Made by a program: the position numbers and the translations under genes. DNA of 64,000 nt from NCBI GenBank assembly GCA_963930645.1, contig OZ005648.1:200632480-200696479 (forward strand), read 5' to 3'. Positions within the stretch are counted from its first letter, which is position 1, and each line of letters opens with the position of its first letter. The notes below the pieces were generated by a model. That model saw only the letters and a list, made by a program, of their open reading frames with translations, searched no databases and had not been told where the DNA came from. The stretch is from Salticus scenicus (Eukaryota > Arthropoda > Arachnida > Araneae > Salticidae). Shown here in pieces: positions 12,791-24,227 of this stretch.

Positions 12791-13560
12791 TTTTAAAGGG
12801 GGGGGGGGACTTTTGAAGCAGCAGAGGTTAATTCAGAACAAATTTAGTGCTGCATTGAGGCACTTTCACAAAGTCTACCTTTGTTAATAAAGAGGCACCT
12901 TCACAAAGTCATTTCTCAGTAGTAGAGCTGCAAACTAAAAAATTCTATAAGCTTCGCTGCATTGAACATATATTAAATATCTTCAATTTGAAGACAATGT
13001 TAAATATCTAAGTAAACACCTTCTAACCTTACACATAAGAAATAATTCGTCACATATATATTTATTTTACAACTGTTCCATTTTACTTCTTAAATGTATT
13101 TCAAAATTAAATAAGCTGCTTTGTGCATTTATGGCAATTGTTTGGAAGCATTATTAATTTTCACAAATGGGGTACCATTTTAAAAATGTAGATTAAACCC
13201 TAAGCAGGAATGTAAGACATCCTTTATGAAAGTATACAAGTAATAGAAATTGAAAAATTTGATTTTCTAGTGATATATCTATGATTTAAAAAAGTAGTAC
13301 CAACATGTGTAGATTTAACGTTAGAACAAGAAAAATGGCACCTGCTTGATAATTCTATTTAACGCCTTGAGAACATAGATTGAAGAAGAAACAACACTGT
13401 GGAAACATACCTAGAAGGTTGTTGAGAAAAATTTAAATTACCAAAATTATACTTTTTTGTGACCACCTGTTGTTTAAATCTAAAAGTGAACTTCAATTAA
13501 TACTGATTTACAGTTTTTTATAACTTTATTTGCACTTGCATATTTTATGTTATGAAATTG

Positions 13561-13793
13561 CAGGGGTGAAACTTTTCAGGGGCTACCCCTGAATTCAGGG
13601 TTTTTGAAAATTTTGCTGTCTCTGATTTTAATGCTAAATTGTTTTGTTTTTATAGAAATTCCTCATTTTGAATGTTCAGTTTGCCTTATAATGTATTAAA
13701 AACACTGCAAATATCACTTAGTATAGGTAACTATATGATATATTATTGATTAGTCTCGCCTATCTGCATGTAAGGTAATTTCACCCCTAAAAC
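13561..13793. mobile_element. CAGGGGTGAAAC element
   Basis: The left end 'caggggtgaaacttttcagg' is near-identical to the starts at 42883 and 43536. The right end 'aatttcacccct' is the inverted counterpart. No ORF is present, and I could not find a clear target duplication. The family also occupies 42883-43874. Confidence 0.7.
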
Positions 13794-13809
13794 TGTCAAC
13801 TTTCTTATA

Positions 13810-13967
13810 CACTGTTAAAAAAATGCAGAAAAAATACAGAAATTCTCTGTAATTTCAGAAAAAAAGGCGTAAATTACGGAAAAATTACGTAGACAAAACG
13901 TATTTTACGACTTTTTTTCTGAAATTACAGAGAATTTCTGTATTTTTTCTGCATTTTTTTAACAGTG
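13810..13967. mobile_element. Palindromic Tc1/mariner-like MITE, 158 bp
   Basis: TA duplications lie at 13808-13809 and 13968-13969. The arms run from 'cactgttaaaaaaatgcag' inward for about 55-60 bp and are almost perfect inverted copies around a short centre near 13888. The whole unit can fold into one hairpin. No coding capacity. Confidence 0.85.
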
Positions 13968-13968
13968 T

Positions 13969-14580
13969 ATGAAGAAAGTAATTCGTGGAGCAACAGGCAG
14001 GTTAACAAGCAGAATCGATAAATGCATTTTATTCAATAAATATTCTCGAAACAGTCGAAAAGAAGCTATTTATTTGTACCAAAAAAATCTATATGCAATG
14101 AATATTCTTCAAACAATCCAATATAACTGTCACTCATACCATAAAAGTCAAAAGAACAGTGTTAAATATAAGCCACAGAGCAAGAGTTTCACTGATTCAG
14201 GAACAGTAAGTAACTGCTTAAAGTATTGTCTCTCACAGCTGAACTTGAATCATGATTGTCTTAACGCAGCTGATCTTTTCAAATATGATTCTTTTTTATA
14301 GACTTAATTGTGATTTTGAAAACTTCCAAGGTAGTTCTGTACCAGAAATCAATGGATCATTCCAGAAAATTTCTGAACTTAGCTCCTATTGAAGATAATA
14401 GTCCCCAAATTTGGTCACCAAAGCGTAATGATCTCCAAGGCTCCACTTCATTGATATCTAGAGAGGTCTCCTTAGACATTTGGGAGTGGTCTTATTTATC
14501 TCTCATTAGTAAAACCTTTTGTGTGTTACTGTTGTTTTCTTTTGACAGCAGCAGTTTAATTGCAGGAGAAGTGTTTTAAT
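13969..14580 (+). other. Unrecognised coding-like block (110 + 89 codons)
   Basis: Open frames at 13969-14301 and 14310-14579 sit back to back in a region of clearly higher GC than its surroundings. The first frame is rich in K, S, N and Y without long hydrophobic or homopolymer stretches. A third frame between them also reads coding-like, which would fit a decayed exon with frameshifts. The first ATG lies at the edge of the adjacent MITE. I do not recognise the protein. It could be a retropseudogene, a non-coding transcript or chance. Confidence 0.3.
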
Positions 14581-14589
14581 CTTTTACAA

Positions 14590-15370
14590 AAACATCTGCA
14601 GAATTTTCCTGATATCATGACATTTCTATTGTAATCTGCATCTACTGTATAGTATGTGGGGTGGGAGAGAGAAGCCCAAAAAGAAAGAAAAATATGCAAA
14701 ATTCATTAATGTTTAAAGTATTTTGTTGTGTATTGAAATAGGGTTAGAAATTAAAGTGTGAAAGCCAGGTGTCAAAATGGCACTTAACTATTTTTTCGTA
14801 ATTGTCAAAAGGGTCTATTTAGATGTATTTGGAAATTATTTATGGATTTTTAATCAATTTTCATTTTTTGTTATATAATTTTATTTGAACAATGAAATAA
14901 AACTCTCCTTTGTGTTATATATATATATACATTTTTTTTTTTTTTTTTTTTTTTCCCAAGATAAGTACACAACAAGCCGCCATAAAAATGATATCGATGT
15001 TAATTTAACTAGTTCATAAACAATAATAGACATGCAAATAAATAATTAAAAAAAAAATAACCTCATAATTTTTTCTAATAAATGAAAAACTATTTTAAAT
15101 ACAAAGATAATGCAACACTTTGAAAAACAACTGCAAATATTTCTACGTGATACAGCATTTATAAATCATTTTTTATCTTATGAAATACATTTCCTGGTTA
15201 AACTTAGATTTAATTGTGTAGATATTTAATTTGAAATATTTAGTTTTATTGATTGCCTCTTAATTATTGACATAATAAAACATGATTAAAAAATATCTTA
15301 TAAATGTTAAATTGTACTCACTCATATATAATGAAAGATCAGAATGAAACTCACCTGCATGTTTATTTCC
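14590..15370. other. AT-rich stretch
   Basis: Contains a TA repeat (about 14915-14930) and a T-run (14933-14954). No gene was recognised. Confidence 0.4.
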
Positions 15371-15389
15371 AAATATTATACAGTAGATC

Positions 15390-15700
15390 CTGAAATGTAA
15401 TTCATCAACCTGGAAATTAATTTAGATAGAATGGAGTAGAAGGTTGATTTTTTACCAACTATGTGAAAAATACCAGAGTCGGGAATCGAACCCGGGCCTT
15501 CCGCAAGACTGGGTGACCTTGCCAACGTAAATTATGTGAGAAGTGCCGAGCTGGTTATCCGCCAGGGTAGCTCAGTGGTTAGAGCATCCGCGCGTTATGC
15601 GGAAGGCCCGGGTTCGATTCCCGGCTCTGGTATTTTTCACATAGTTGGTAAAAAATCAACCTTCTACTCCATTCTATCTAAATTAATTATACAGTAGATC
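15390..15700 (+). mobile_element. Palindromic tRNA-derived (SINE-like) unit with 15-bp TSD
   Basis: The 15-bp direct repeat 'attatacagtagatc' lies at 15375-15389 and 15686-15700, as expected for a LINE-mobilised insertion. Between them are two 91-nt inverted arms, 15415-15505 and 15598-15688, with one mismatch, separated by 92 nt. The inner end of each arm is the 3' half of a tRNA (T arm and acceptor). The full tRNA-like sequence sits on the plus strand at 15561-15631. Arms extend about 57 nt past the tRNA, so the palindrome is not just the tRNA itself. Insertion is next to the 3' end of the hAT pseudogene. Confidence 0.8.
15561..15631 (+). tRNA. tRNA-like gene, anticodon GTT (Asn-like), probably SINE head or pseudogene
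   Basis: A complete cloverleaf can be drawn. The acceptor pairs gccaggg with ctctggt (two G-T pairs). The D stem is gctc/gagc, the anticodon stem tccgc/gcgga with loop gcgttat, and the T stem ccggg/cccgg with loop ttcgatt. A and B box promoter sequences are intact and a T5 run follows at once. The base before the anticodon is C instead of the near-universal T33, and the body does not look like a normal tRNA-Asn. I therefore infer a tRNA-derived element head and not a working tRNA. Confidence 0.5.
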
Positions 15701-16339
15701 TTAAAAAAAAGATACTATTTTATCCAATCCCTTAAACATACGAGAACATTGACATTTGCAGGATCTAAGCTCGATCTTATCTTATTCACAATATATCCCG
15801 CACTACTAAATACTCTTTCTACTGGTACAGATGTTGCAGTGATGCATAACAGTCTTTTTGCTAATAATGATAGAGTTGGAAATTTTGCATTTTCTTTATT
15901 CCACCAATCAATAGAATTAATAAAATCATCATCAAGTTCAGCCATTTCTTTATATAATTTTAATTCATTTTCATACTGGGCCAAAGTTTGAGGAGTTTCT
16001 ACATACATTTCACTGCACGTTGAATCAAAACATAATTTTCTTCATTTGACTTTTGTATCATTTTGTACATTTTGAAGCTCAGTAGTATTTTCAAATTCTT
16101 TCATCTTCTACGAAGCATTTTCCTAATCAATATTTCTTCGTTCCAAAGACATACAATTCAGAGACTTAAACTGCAGATTGAGAGCTGTAGAAATTTCATA
16201 TTTTTCAAGATGTGGCCAATTCATCATTCTTTCTTTTCTATCATCAATTAAAACAGTTTAAATCGAGCAATGAAATCTGGATCGTCTTCAGTCATATGCA
16301 TTTGGGCCTGCAAATATGCAATGGCTGGGAACACAACCA

Positions 16340-17150
16340 TAGGCGTAAACTACGGGGGGGGGCTGCCCCCTCCACTTTTAAATCTTCAGGGGGGCGGCCT
16401 CCCCGGGAAGTAAATTTTCAAGATGGGTATCTTTCGAAAGGTCTCGTTGATAATAGTAATAGTTAACTAGGAAAAAAATTTTGTGCATGTGGGGGCGGGG
16501 GGGCAAAGCTTCAAGATGGGTATCTTTCGAAAGGTCTCGTCAATACCTTTAAAACGAATGGTTGAACCATAAATCTGCGATAATTTAAAACAAAGTTATC
16601 GATTTTTTTTACTTTTAATGAAAAAAAAAACTTAGAAAAAAAAATTGTTTTTTTTTTAAACGAAATTTAACAAAACTTGGTATTTAGTTGGTCCCTGACA
16701 TAAACTGGTGCTGATTACATTTGGGGATCAATCGCTCAACAGGTGGCACTGTGATCTCATGTTTTCTAAATTTTTAACATGGCAATATAGGACAAAATTT
16801 TATATAAATGTACATAATGAGAGTTATTTTTAACTTGTGATTGTAAAATTAATATGAGTTATTGATAATAGTAATAGTTAACTAGGAAAAAATTTTTGTG
16901 CATGTGGGGACATCGCTTCCCCCCCTGGGGGGGGGGAAGTACCCCCCGGGTGGGGGGGGGGGAAAGTACCCCCCGGGTGGGGGGGGGGGTAAATTTTGAA
17001 GATGGGTATCTTTCGAAAGATCTCGTCAATACCTTTAAAATGAATGGTTGAACTATAAATCTGTGATAATTTAAAACAAAGTTATCAATTTGTTTTACTT
17101 TTAGCAAAAAAAAAAAAAAAGTATTTTTTTTTTTTTTTTTTAATATTGTT
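16340..17150. repeat. G/C-tract repeat inserted in the hAT pseudogene
   Basis: Starts at 'cataggcgtaaactacgggg'. It contains three copies of 'aagatgggtatctttcgaaag' (about 16420, 16513 and 16998) and two copies of 'gataatagtaatagttaactaggaaaaa' (about 16449 and 16864), so it is internally duplicated. At 16915-16990 near-perfect units of 'gtaccccccgggtgggggg' alternate C and G runs and could form strong hairpins or quadruplexes. Related words occur at 7890 and 54840-54960. Confidence 0.6.
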
Positions 17151-17159
17151 ACTGATTAA

Positions 17160-17215
17160 ATATGTATATAGGAAAATATAGAAGAAAGTCTTGTGGCCAC
17201 AACATACTAGTTTCA
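17160..17215 (+). repeat. Interspersed repeat copy (shared with 1428 and 11125)
   Basis: Carries the 'tataggaaaatatagaag', 'aagtcttgtggcc' and 'acaacatactagt' words shared with the other two copies. It lies in the block that separates the two halves of the hAT pseudogene. Confidence 0.45.
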
Positions 17216-19429
17216 TATGTATGTGTGAAAAGAAATTAGTCTCTATTTTCATTAATGAACTTATTAGTTCAGTAGCCAGGTTCAATCCAGTCATTTATCA
17301 CCTTTAGAAATTTTTTAATTTAAAGTTACGGAAATTGTATTTCTCCTTATTACTTTTGGATAAGATTGATATCAGTTCGGATTAATTATTTATTTTTCTT
17401 GCCTACAGATTTGTTTCATTATTTTGTTCATTACTTCACAATTAGATCAGTTTTCCTTTTTCTTGCCTACTGATTTGTTTCATTATTTTGTTCATTGCTT
17501 CACAATTAAATCAGCTGTGTTTTTCCCTTTATAGAAAGTTAAAATTTTTATAAAGAATGCATTTTAATAGCCGTATTGTTGGTATCACATGGGCCCACAT
17601 GAGGGGTATCACATGCGATATATATAAATTCTAAAGTCTTTTAAATCTTATTTGAACATAGCTCCACTGAAACTCGCCCCCCCCCCCCCCCCCCCCAGAT
17701 TTTTTTAAAAAGTTGACACGTATGAACACAACACTTGCTGATACATATTTTTCACCTGCTAAAAATTCAGTAACAGCTAAACATGGTTTCAAGACATTTT
17801 TTAATGCTGATAATTTTTCCCATTGAGATGAGTTTAACACTTTAATCTTAATTTTCTGTCCATTCATAGTTTCTGAAACAGCTTGTCGATTTTCTAATAA
17901 GGAAGATATCATGTAAAAAGTTGAGTTCCACCTTGTTGGCACATATTGCTATACAGAGTTTAATTTTTGATCCGATTCAATTAGTTGATTTTCTAACTCA
18001 GATTTATTCGCAGAACTGTGTTTAAAATGTCCTATGATTTTTCGGCAGTGATCTAATAAATTTCCATTTGCTGCAACATAGAGTGCCTTATTTAAACTGA
18101 GTTGAAGTGTATGTGCTGTGCAGAGTAAATTATCAAAATGGGCTTCTATTACACCATTTGTTTTCCTTGCATTATACGTACAAATCACAACTATTTTTTG
18201 CACTATATTCCAGTCATCTGCCACTTTTTAAAATTCATCTGAACATACACTTGATGTGTGACGCTGGCTTACTTCTTTTACTTATAGAACAGCACTTGGA
18301 AAAGTCCACAAGTCATCAATCCAGTGTGCTGTAATTCCGAGGTAACTATCATTAGACACCGATGTCCAAAAATCACCCGTTAAAGAAATAAACTCTGCAA
18401 TGTCTAATTTTTTCTGTAATTTAGCTTTTTCTATTTCATAAAGTTCATTAATTCTTAAAGTAATCGTTTTCCTTTAGGCATTTTGTATGATTAGGAACTT
18501 AATGCAGTTTGTAAAACTTTTTCAAGTCCTTTATCTTTCACAATTTTTAATGATCTTCCACTAGAAGCAATCCAAAATGCTAGGCTATTTGTTATTTCTA
18601 ACTGTTTCTTCAAGCTAACTTTATCAGTTTGCAGAAAATCAGTTAACTTAGGCTGCTCCGATATTTTTGCCTCTGCTCCTGAATTTACATTATTTCCTGC
18701 CGAGGAAGTTGTGAATGCTTTCACTGGATGTTTGGCTCGTAAATGGTATTGTAATGAACTCAAACTTCCAGAATACGAAAATCGTTATTTACAATGGAGA
18801 CAAAACACACACCTTTTATTATCTGCACCTTCGGAATTTAACAAATATCCAAAATCATTTCGCAACTTTCCTTGCAAAGGTTTGTACTTTTCCATCACGA
18901 AGACTTTCACAAAAACAAAATCCACTTCTTGCTTTCACTAATACTGGTTAACTACTGACAAGAGCATGAGAATGAGAACAGATGTCACCCTCTTAAAATA
19001 CTGGGCAAATCTAAGAAATACAGAGGTCATATACTTTCACTTCAGACTAGAAAACAGAATGTTATTTTCTGTTTGTACTTCAATAGTTATCAGCAATTCT
19101 CAATGGACAATAAAACGCTCAAATGTATTGCAAAAACCTGTTGACATCTTCCAGAGTCCCTTTCTTTTCTCTGCATTCCCGTCCTTTACAAACGCATGCT
19201 TCCTATTTCTGAGAATCCTATTCTCCCAGTACGGACATAAAAAAGCATTTTGTTTAAGAACTGTCTTTCCTCTTTTCTCTATCAACAAAAATGTTTTTTT
19301 TTTTTTTTTTTTTTCCTCGTCATTTGAGGAAAGATTTTTAGAAAGTATTTTAGCAAAATATGTGAAAAAATATTTTGTCAACGAAACAGCATTTTAAATT
19401 TTTACTTGAATTGGAGTTATTCATAGTTT

Positions 19430-19530
19430 AAAAATTTTAATAGAATTAATCAGGCCGATTAACTCGATTAAAAAAATTGATCGGGACAGAACATTGATCA
19501 ATTAACCAAACAGATTAATCGGCACAGCCC
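19430..19530 (-). repeat. 5' terminal region of the hAT element
   Basis: On the minus strand this begins 'gggctgtgccgattaatctg' and contains repeated 'attaatc' and 'ttaatcg' words, typical of hAT terminal and subterminal repeats. It lies 635 bp upstream of the pseudogene start at 18895. No matching opposite terminus was seen below 15700, so that end is probably lost. Confidence 0.5.
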
Positions 19531-19539
19531 TAGTTTTTA

Positions 19540-22534
19540 AACATAAAATTACAATTTCTTTCATGATTAAGGAATTTAATTAAACATTTTTACTGGATTT
19601 TTACTATTTTATTTTTTCTAAGAGGAACTAAAACACTTTTTTTTTCTTTTTAAATTAAAGAATATTAAGTGCTTTTAATTCTGTGAGAAACAAAATTTTG
19701 CCTAATTTTTACGATAAGATTTTCATAATCCAAATTATAATGTAGAGTTTGTACTGAATTCATAAAGTATTTAAAAGTTTATTTTATAATAATAAGGTGT
19801 TTAAGCAATTGAGATAAACAAATTTTGTTAATGAATAGCAAATAATCATGTATTTCAGCAGCAAAAATATCGCATATTTTGTGAATCTGCCTTAAAAATC
19901 TTCAAATTTTACTTATTAGCTATATAATAAAAACTTATTTCAGTATTTAATTGCAATTTAACGTAAATTTTGTCTATTAGCAACAAAATGATTCTGCATT
20001 TCAGAAATCAATCACAAGAATGTCTTATATAAAAATTGATCACCTTTTATGGCAGTCTGTCACAAAAATATTGTATATTTTGGAAATCTGTTGAGAAATC
20101 TGGAATAGATACTTAGGATAAGAGAAATCTGGAAATCTGTTCATCAGCCTCAAAATAATAGCCTAATTAGTGGCTGAATAATTCTGTATTTCAGCAATCA
20201 ACCACAAGAATATTGTGTATAATTTATGAATCAGTAAGTCCTTCATTTAATAAAAAAATTTGGCATGTTTTATCAATTAGGGAAGAAAAACACCGTTCTA
20301 TTATATATTTGATTTGCACAACAAAGAACTACATCCCTTCCCCCACAAAAATATGACTATTTCAAAAAAAAAAAAAAAAAAAAAAAAACGAAGAGAGCCA
20401 TATGTACATAATTTAACGTCATATAAAATTTACAGGAATCAGGTGCTGTGAGCATGATTCCAGCAGTTAAAATTTTTTCTTACATTAGCATAGCTCTGGG
20501 AAGAAAAGAAGTGAAATGAAAATAGACATAGTAAATTTACTGTTTATCATTCTGCTTTGTTTATTAAATCAATAAAAATGTTGTGTGTTTTGCAATTCGT
20601 TTTGCTCATGTTGTGCATTACACATGTGAAATGTAATTAACCCTCTCGCTGCGTATTTTTTTTATCAAAATAGGTTCAAAAATTGCGTATTTTTTTTATT
20701 ACATATTTCAAATCTACATATATTTTAGACTTAAAATATACAAAAATTTTTTGTAAAAGAGTTTTTTTTCAATATAGAATTAGATCATAGAAAAAAGTTG
20801 TCAGAATATTGAAATTGAAGAATAATGATATAAAAGCAAAATTTTGAAAATCAATTTTGGTTAAATTATGATTTATTTTATAAAATACAAAGGTAAAAAG
20901 TATATACCTTCAAAAAAAGAATAAATAAAATAAGCAAATGCAGATTTATTTAGTGTGATTTTGTAAATTTTAATTATATTAAACAGAATTTTAGTTATAG
21001 ATTGCAAATTTTATTTTATCTGTTTGATAGTATTTTTATAATAAAAAAAATATGCAGGTTAAAAATTCATTTAATAAATTTTTAATGCAAAGCATCAAAT
21101 TTAAATCATTGTACTGATTGAGTACTAAATTTTCAAATTACTTTGGACTACACTTATGTCTTTAAAAATATTTGCCTTGGCTTGGATTAATTACATGCAT
21201 GCATGACTTTGTTTCAGTTAGTTGCATTTAATAAATAATCAAGCACATTAAAATGTTTTTTAAATTAATGCATTGTGGTGTAAAACTGGTTATATATTGT
21301 GATGTAAAATTTACAACATCATTCATTTCTAATATATACTTCTACTGTTGCTTCTAGAACTCATCAGAATCGCTCTAGTTCAGAAAAAATTCCCTAGTAG
21401 AATTGCCAGAAGCAAGTCAGACTAATTACTGTTGTTTTCAACTTAATGCAGTTATGTCTGTTTAATAAAATTAAAATGCTGAAAATGCAATTTTATTTTG
21501 AAATACTTATAGGAGGCTTTTTTACCTGTTTTTGAAATTTTCTTTCAAAAGTGTGAGAAAGTCTTTCTGAAAATGAAATCACCAGTGTTTGTTTTTAAGC
21601 AAGCGATTTCTTGAAAAATGCCTGATGGTCTACATTTGCATTTAACTCATTTTTGATAAGTCTTAAAAATCAATTGCAATGATTGTTTAAGTAAGATTAT
21701 TCTGTTATAGATTTCTCTTGTATATACTGCAACTAATTTATATGTAATATTGTTATCTTTTTGTATTCAAAATAACATATTTGCTGCCATTTTTGTTAAT
21801 TGTCTATTACTGATATATTCTCTTCACTGAATTTATTTATTTATTTCAAACACAACAGGAGCATAAATGCCAGTTTTTAGTTGTGGTTTCAGAATATTTT
21901 ATACATGTTATTACAGTTAAAGTCAAATTATCAAAACTTAAATTTACTAAGTAAATAATTGTAATTTAAAAGTTGTTTCTATTCATTCCAAAGTGTTGGC
22001 TACACTGGTTTATGCTTTTTTTTTTTTTTTTTTCTTTTTTATTACTTCAGGTCACATTAATTTTTTTCATCTAGTATCTTAATTGTTTCTGAATCCTTGA
22101 TAATTTTGTAATGGATTCCGTACATATGATTAAGTTATTTAAGGATTACCGTCAAACTTGTTCATTTTGCTTGCAATAAAATTGCATCAAAATACTTATG
22201 TTAGAAGGTAATGAATAAAAATTTTATAAGCAAATTCTATAAGTTACAAAGACTGCAATAGTTTTAAGTTGAAATAATCTATCGCAACCCTTCATCGGGG
22301 GGGGGGGGGAAAGTAGCATAAGTGCAGTTAAAAAGTGGAAATGTTTTTGCAATTTATTGTGTTTGCTTACAAAATATTTATTCATTATTAAATAATTTTG
22401 CTGTCTATAATAAAAAACTTATTTATCATTTTAGGTAATTACAATATTTCATTTATAGTGTAAGAAATTAATGTGGCCTAAACTAAACTCTTTTATGTAT
22501 ATTTTCATGTTTCAATTCATTTTTTAACATTTAG
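19540..22534 (+). other. Intron or upstream sequence before the first YTHDC1 exon
   Basis: AT-rich and non-coding. Three diverged copies of a unit with 'tgtatttcagcaatcaa.cacaagaatat' are spaced 150-200 bp apart at about 19840, 19990 and 20188. No YTH-domain exon could be found. Confidence 0.4.
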
Positions 22535-22605
22535 AAGGCGACGTAGGAGAGCAGAAAACTTTGATTCACCCAGACCCAAAAGGAGCCGTCAAGATTATCA
22601 TGAAG
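22535..22605 (+). CDS. YTHDC1: YTHDC1 exon (first of six in window): basic C-terminal region
   Basis: YTHDC1 is the nuclear reader of N6-methyladenosine in RNA and acts in splicing and export. This 71-nt exon has an upstream 'ttttttaacatttag' acceptor and encodes an Arg-rich run (RRRRR) followed by 'PRPKRSRQDYHE', a bipartite-like basic stretch. It matches the position just after the YTH domain, where family members carry basic residues. Assignment rests on the joined tail of all six exons: 'YVRDYHH' followed by 'MPP.PYGPP', and the near-terminal 'SVDDFLRRT', which matches vertebrate YTHDC1 'RVDDFLRRT'. Phase is 2 in and 1 out. The donor is weak (gtttaa). Exons with the YTH aromatic cage are not in the window. 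Confidence 0.85.
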
Positions 22606-22629
22606 GTTTAATGTTTATAAAGATTTTTT

Positions 22630-22676
22630 TTTTTTTTCTCTCTCTCTCTCTCTCATTTTAATGTGTGTGTGTGTTA
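22630..22676. repeat. T-run, (TC)n and (TG)n microsatellites
   Basis: Directly downstream of the first exon: T-run, then tctctctctctctctctc, then gtgtgtgtgtg, within 50 bp of the splice donor. Confidence 0.9.
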
Positions 22677-22838
22677 AGCATAATGTTTTGTCTCATTTCT
22701 ATTTCTATCATTCCATATATTTTATTTGAAATTATTCAACTCTTTATAAATAGAAAATATGTATTTTTACTAAAATTTAGAAATTCCAAACATAATAAAT
22801 AAATGAAAAAGTAATTTGAAAGTTATACATGACTGGTC

Positions 22839-22869
<31 letters not shown>

Positions 22870-23087
22870 ACACGGACATTTTTTAATGTTTGATTTCAAC
22901 TCACAAAAGTTTTCAAAGGAATTTTTTAAGTACAATTCTATTGAAATTGGTCCTTTTAATTCTGCATTATTTAAAAAAAAATTCAGATTAATTTTAATTT
23001 ATGTGAATGTATTTTTATCACACCATGTATTTATTTAATTACAATTGGCCACGGCACTGACCTTAATACTGCACTAATTCTAATGAC

Positions 23088-23119
<32 letters not shown>

Positions 23120-23389
23120 GTAACATATAAACATTTGATTAGTCTAATTGGATTAGTAATATTTGATTACCATAACTTGTAAATCTATGACAGACATAAA
23201 ATAATTAATAGTATTCAACTGAAATTAATTTATTGATAAAAGGTTATGTTAAGATAATATGGAACTTTAATTTAATGTGTCTATTCCATTCAAGATTCAC
23301 CTATATTAAAATATTACCAAATGTTCATATTGTCAAATAATTGAAAGCTAAATGAGAATCAGGTTTTTAACAGGACTGAGCAAAGTAAG

Positions 23390-23870
23390 GATTCATCGAT
23401 AAATATCAATTTAATGTCTATATCACTAAATAATTTAAGCTTACACTAATTACTAATAATATTGATTTTACCTGTATATCAATAAACTGATTTTAACTTG
23501 TGCCAATTTCTGATCTTGTTTTTCCAACTTAAAAATTCATACACATGGCTAGTTGGTACATGTTCTTTCCCTGATTGTGGCGATAACATTAGCACATGCG
23601 TGCTGTTGAAAGCAACTGCAACTAACAAGAAAGTGCACATTGATTTAACTTGATTGTTTATCTATACCACTAAATTGATGTAAGCTTGCATCATTTCGTA
23701 ATATGAACATTTTTCTTTTTAAACGATTGATGCACATGGCTAGTTGATGCATGTTTTCTTTGTGGATAGTAGAGATAACATTAGCTCATGTATCATATTG
23801 AAACTGTGACTGATGGAAAAGCTGACATTGATTTAACTTGGTTACCAATGCTCTTCTGAAATGGCTATCT
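23390..23870. repeat. Diverged tandem duplication, about 185 bp unit
   Basis: The words 'cacatggctagttg' (23544 and 23727) and 'acattgatttaacttg' (23637 and 23826) recur at 183-189 bp. 'gataacattagc' is also shared. A weaker third copy may begin near 23406. Intronic and non-coding. Confidence 0.65.
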
Positions 23871-24227
23871 AGTAATTTGATAAATTTGCAAGTATTCAGT
23901 AATATTGTTGTATGCTTATAATTTTCAGTTTTTTGATCTGTCATATAAAGAGTGAAAATCTACCAAATGACAACGTATTCAGATAATATATTAAATTTTA
24001 GGAAGAAGGATTTATGAACTAATCAAAACATCATCTCACTGCTTTAAATAAAATTTAGATATTTGACTTGTTTATATTTAGGTCATAATTGTTCTTTTAT
24101 TTAATTCATAGTAAGAAATTTTTAACAATTTTATATTATATGAAAGTTTTCTTCAAAATAAAACACTTTATAAAATTAATTTTCTAGAATATTTGAAGCA
24201 TACAGTATTTTGTTATATGTATTAAAC

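Larger units (their letters stand above)
15715..18895 (-). pseudogene. hAT transposase pseudogene (BED finger type)
   Basis: Minus-strand pieces read in the order of a hAT transposase. The N-terminus near 18895 has a BED-type zinc finger (CxxC at about 18800, HxxxxH near 18730) broken by an in-frame TAA between its halves. Then come 18763-18491, 18224-17949 and 17942-17631 (core with a 'MPTRWNSTFYM' motif). The last piece, 16008-15715, is the C-terminal dimerisation domain ('FPTLSLLAKRLL', 'ATSVPVERVFSSAG'). Decayed coding sequence continues to about 16330. The gene is then split by 1.3 kb of repeats (16340-17620). Several frameshifts and stops mean it cannot make active transposase. Confidence 0.85.

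Noticed and set aside
15564..15631. A functional tRNA-Asn gene
   Set aside because: The cloverleaf and Pol III boxes are good, but the base before the anticodon is C, the body does not resemble tRNA-Asn, and it sits in a retroposed palindrome with a TSD. I list it as tRNA-like only.
1..22534. YTH-domain exons upstream of 22535
   Set aside because: No stretch with the YTH aromatic-cage motifs and splice sites could be found; they probably lie outside the window.
23390..23870. CRISPR-like array
   Set aside because: Only two or three diverged copies of about 185 bp in a eukaryotic intron; it is a tandem duplication.
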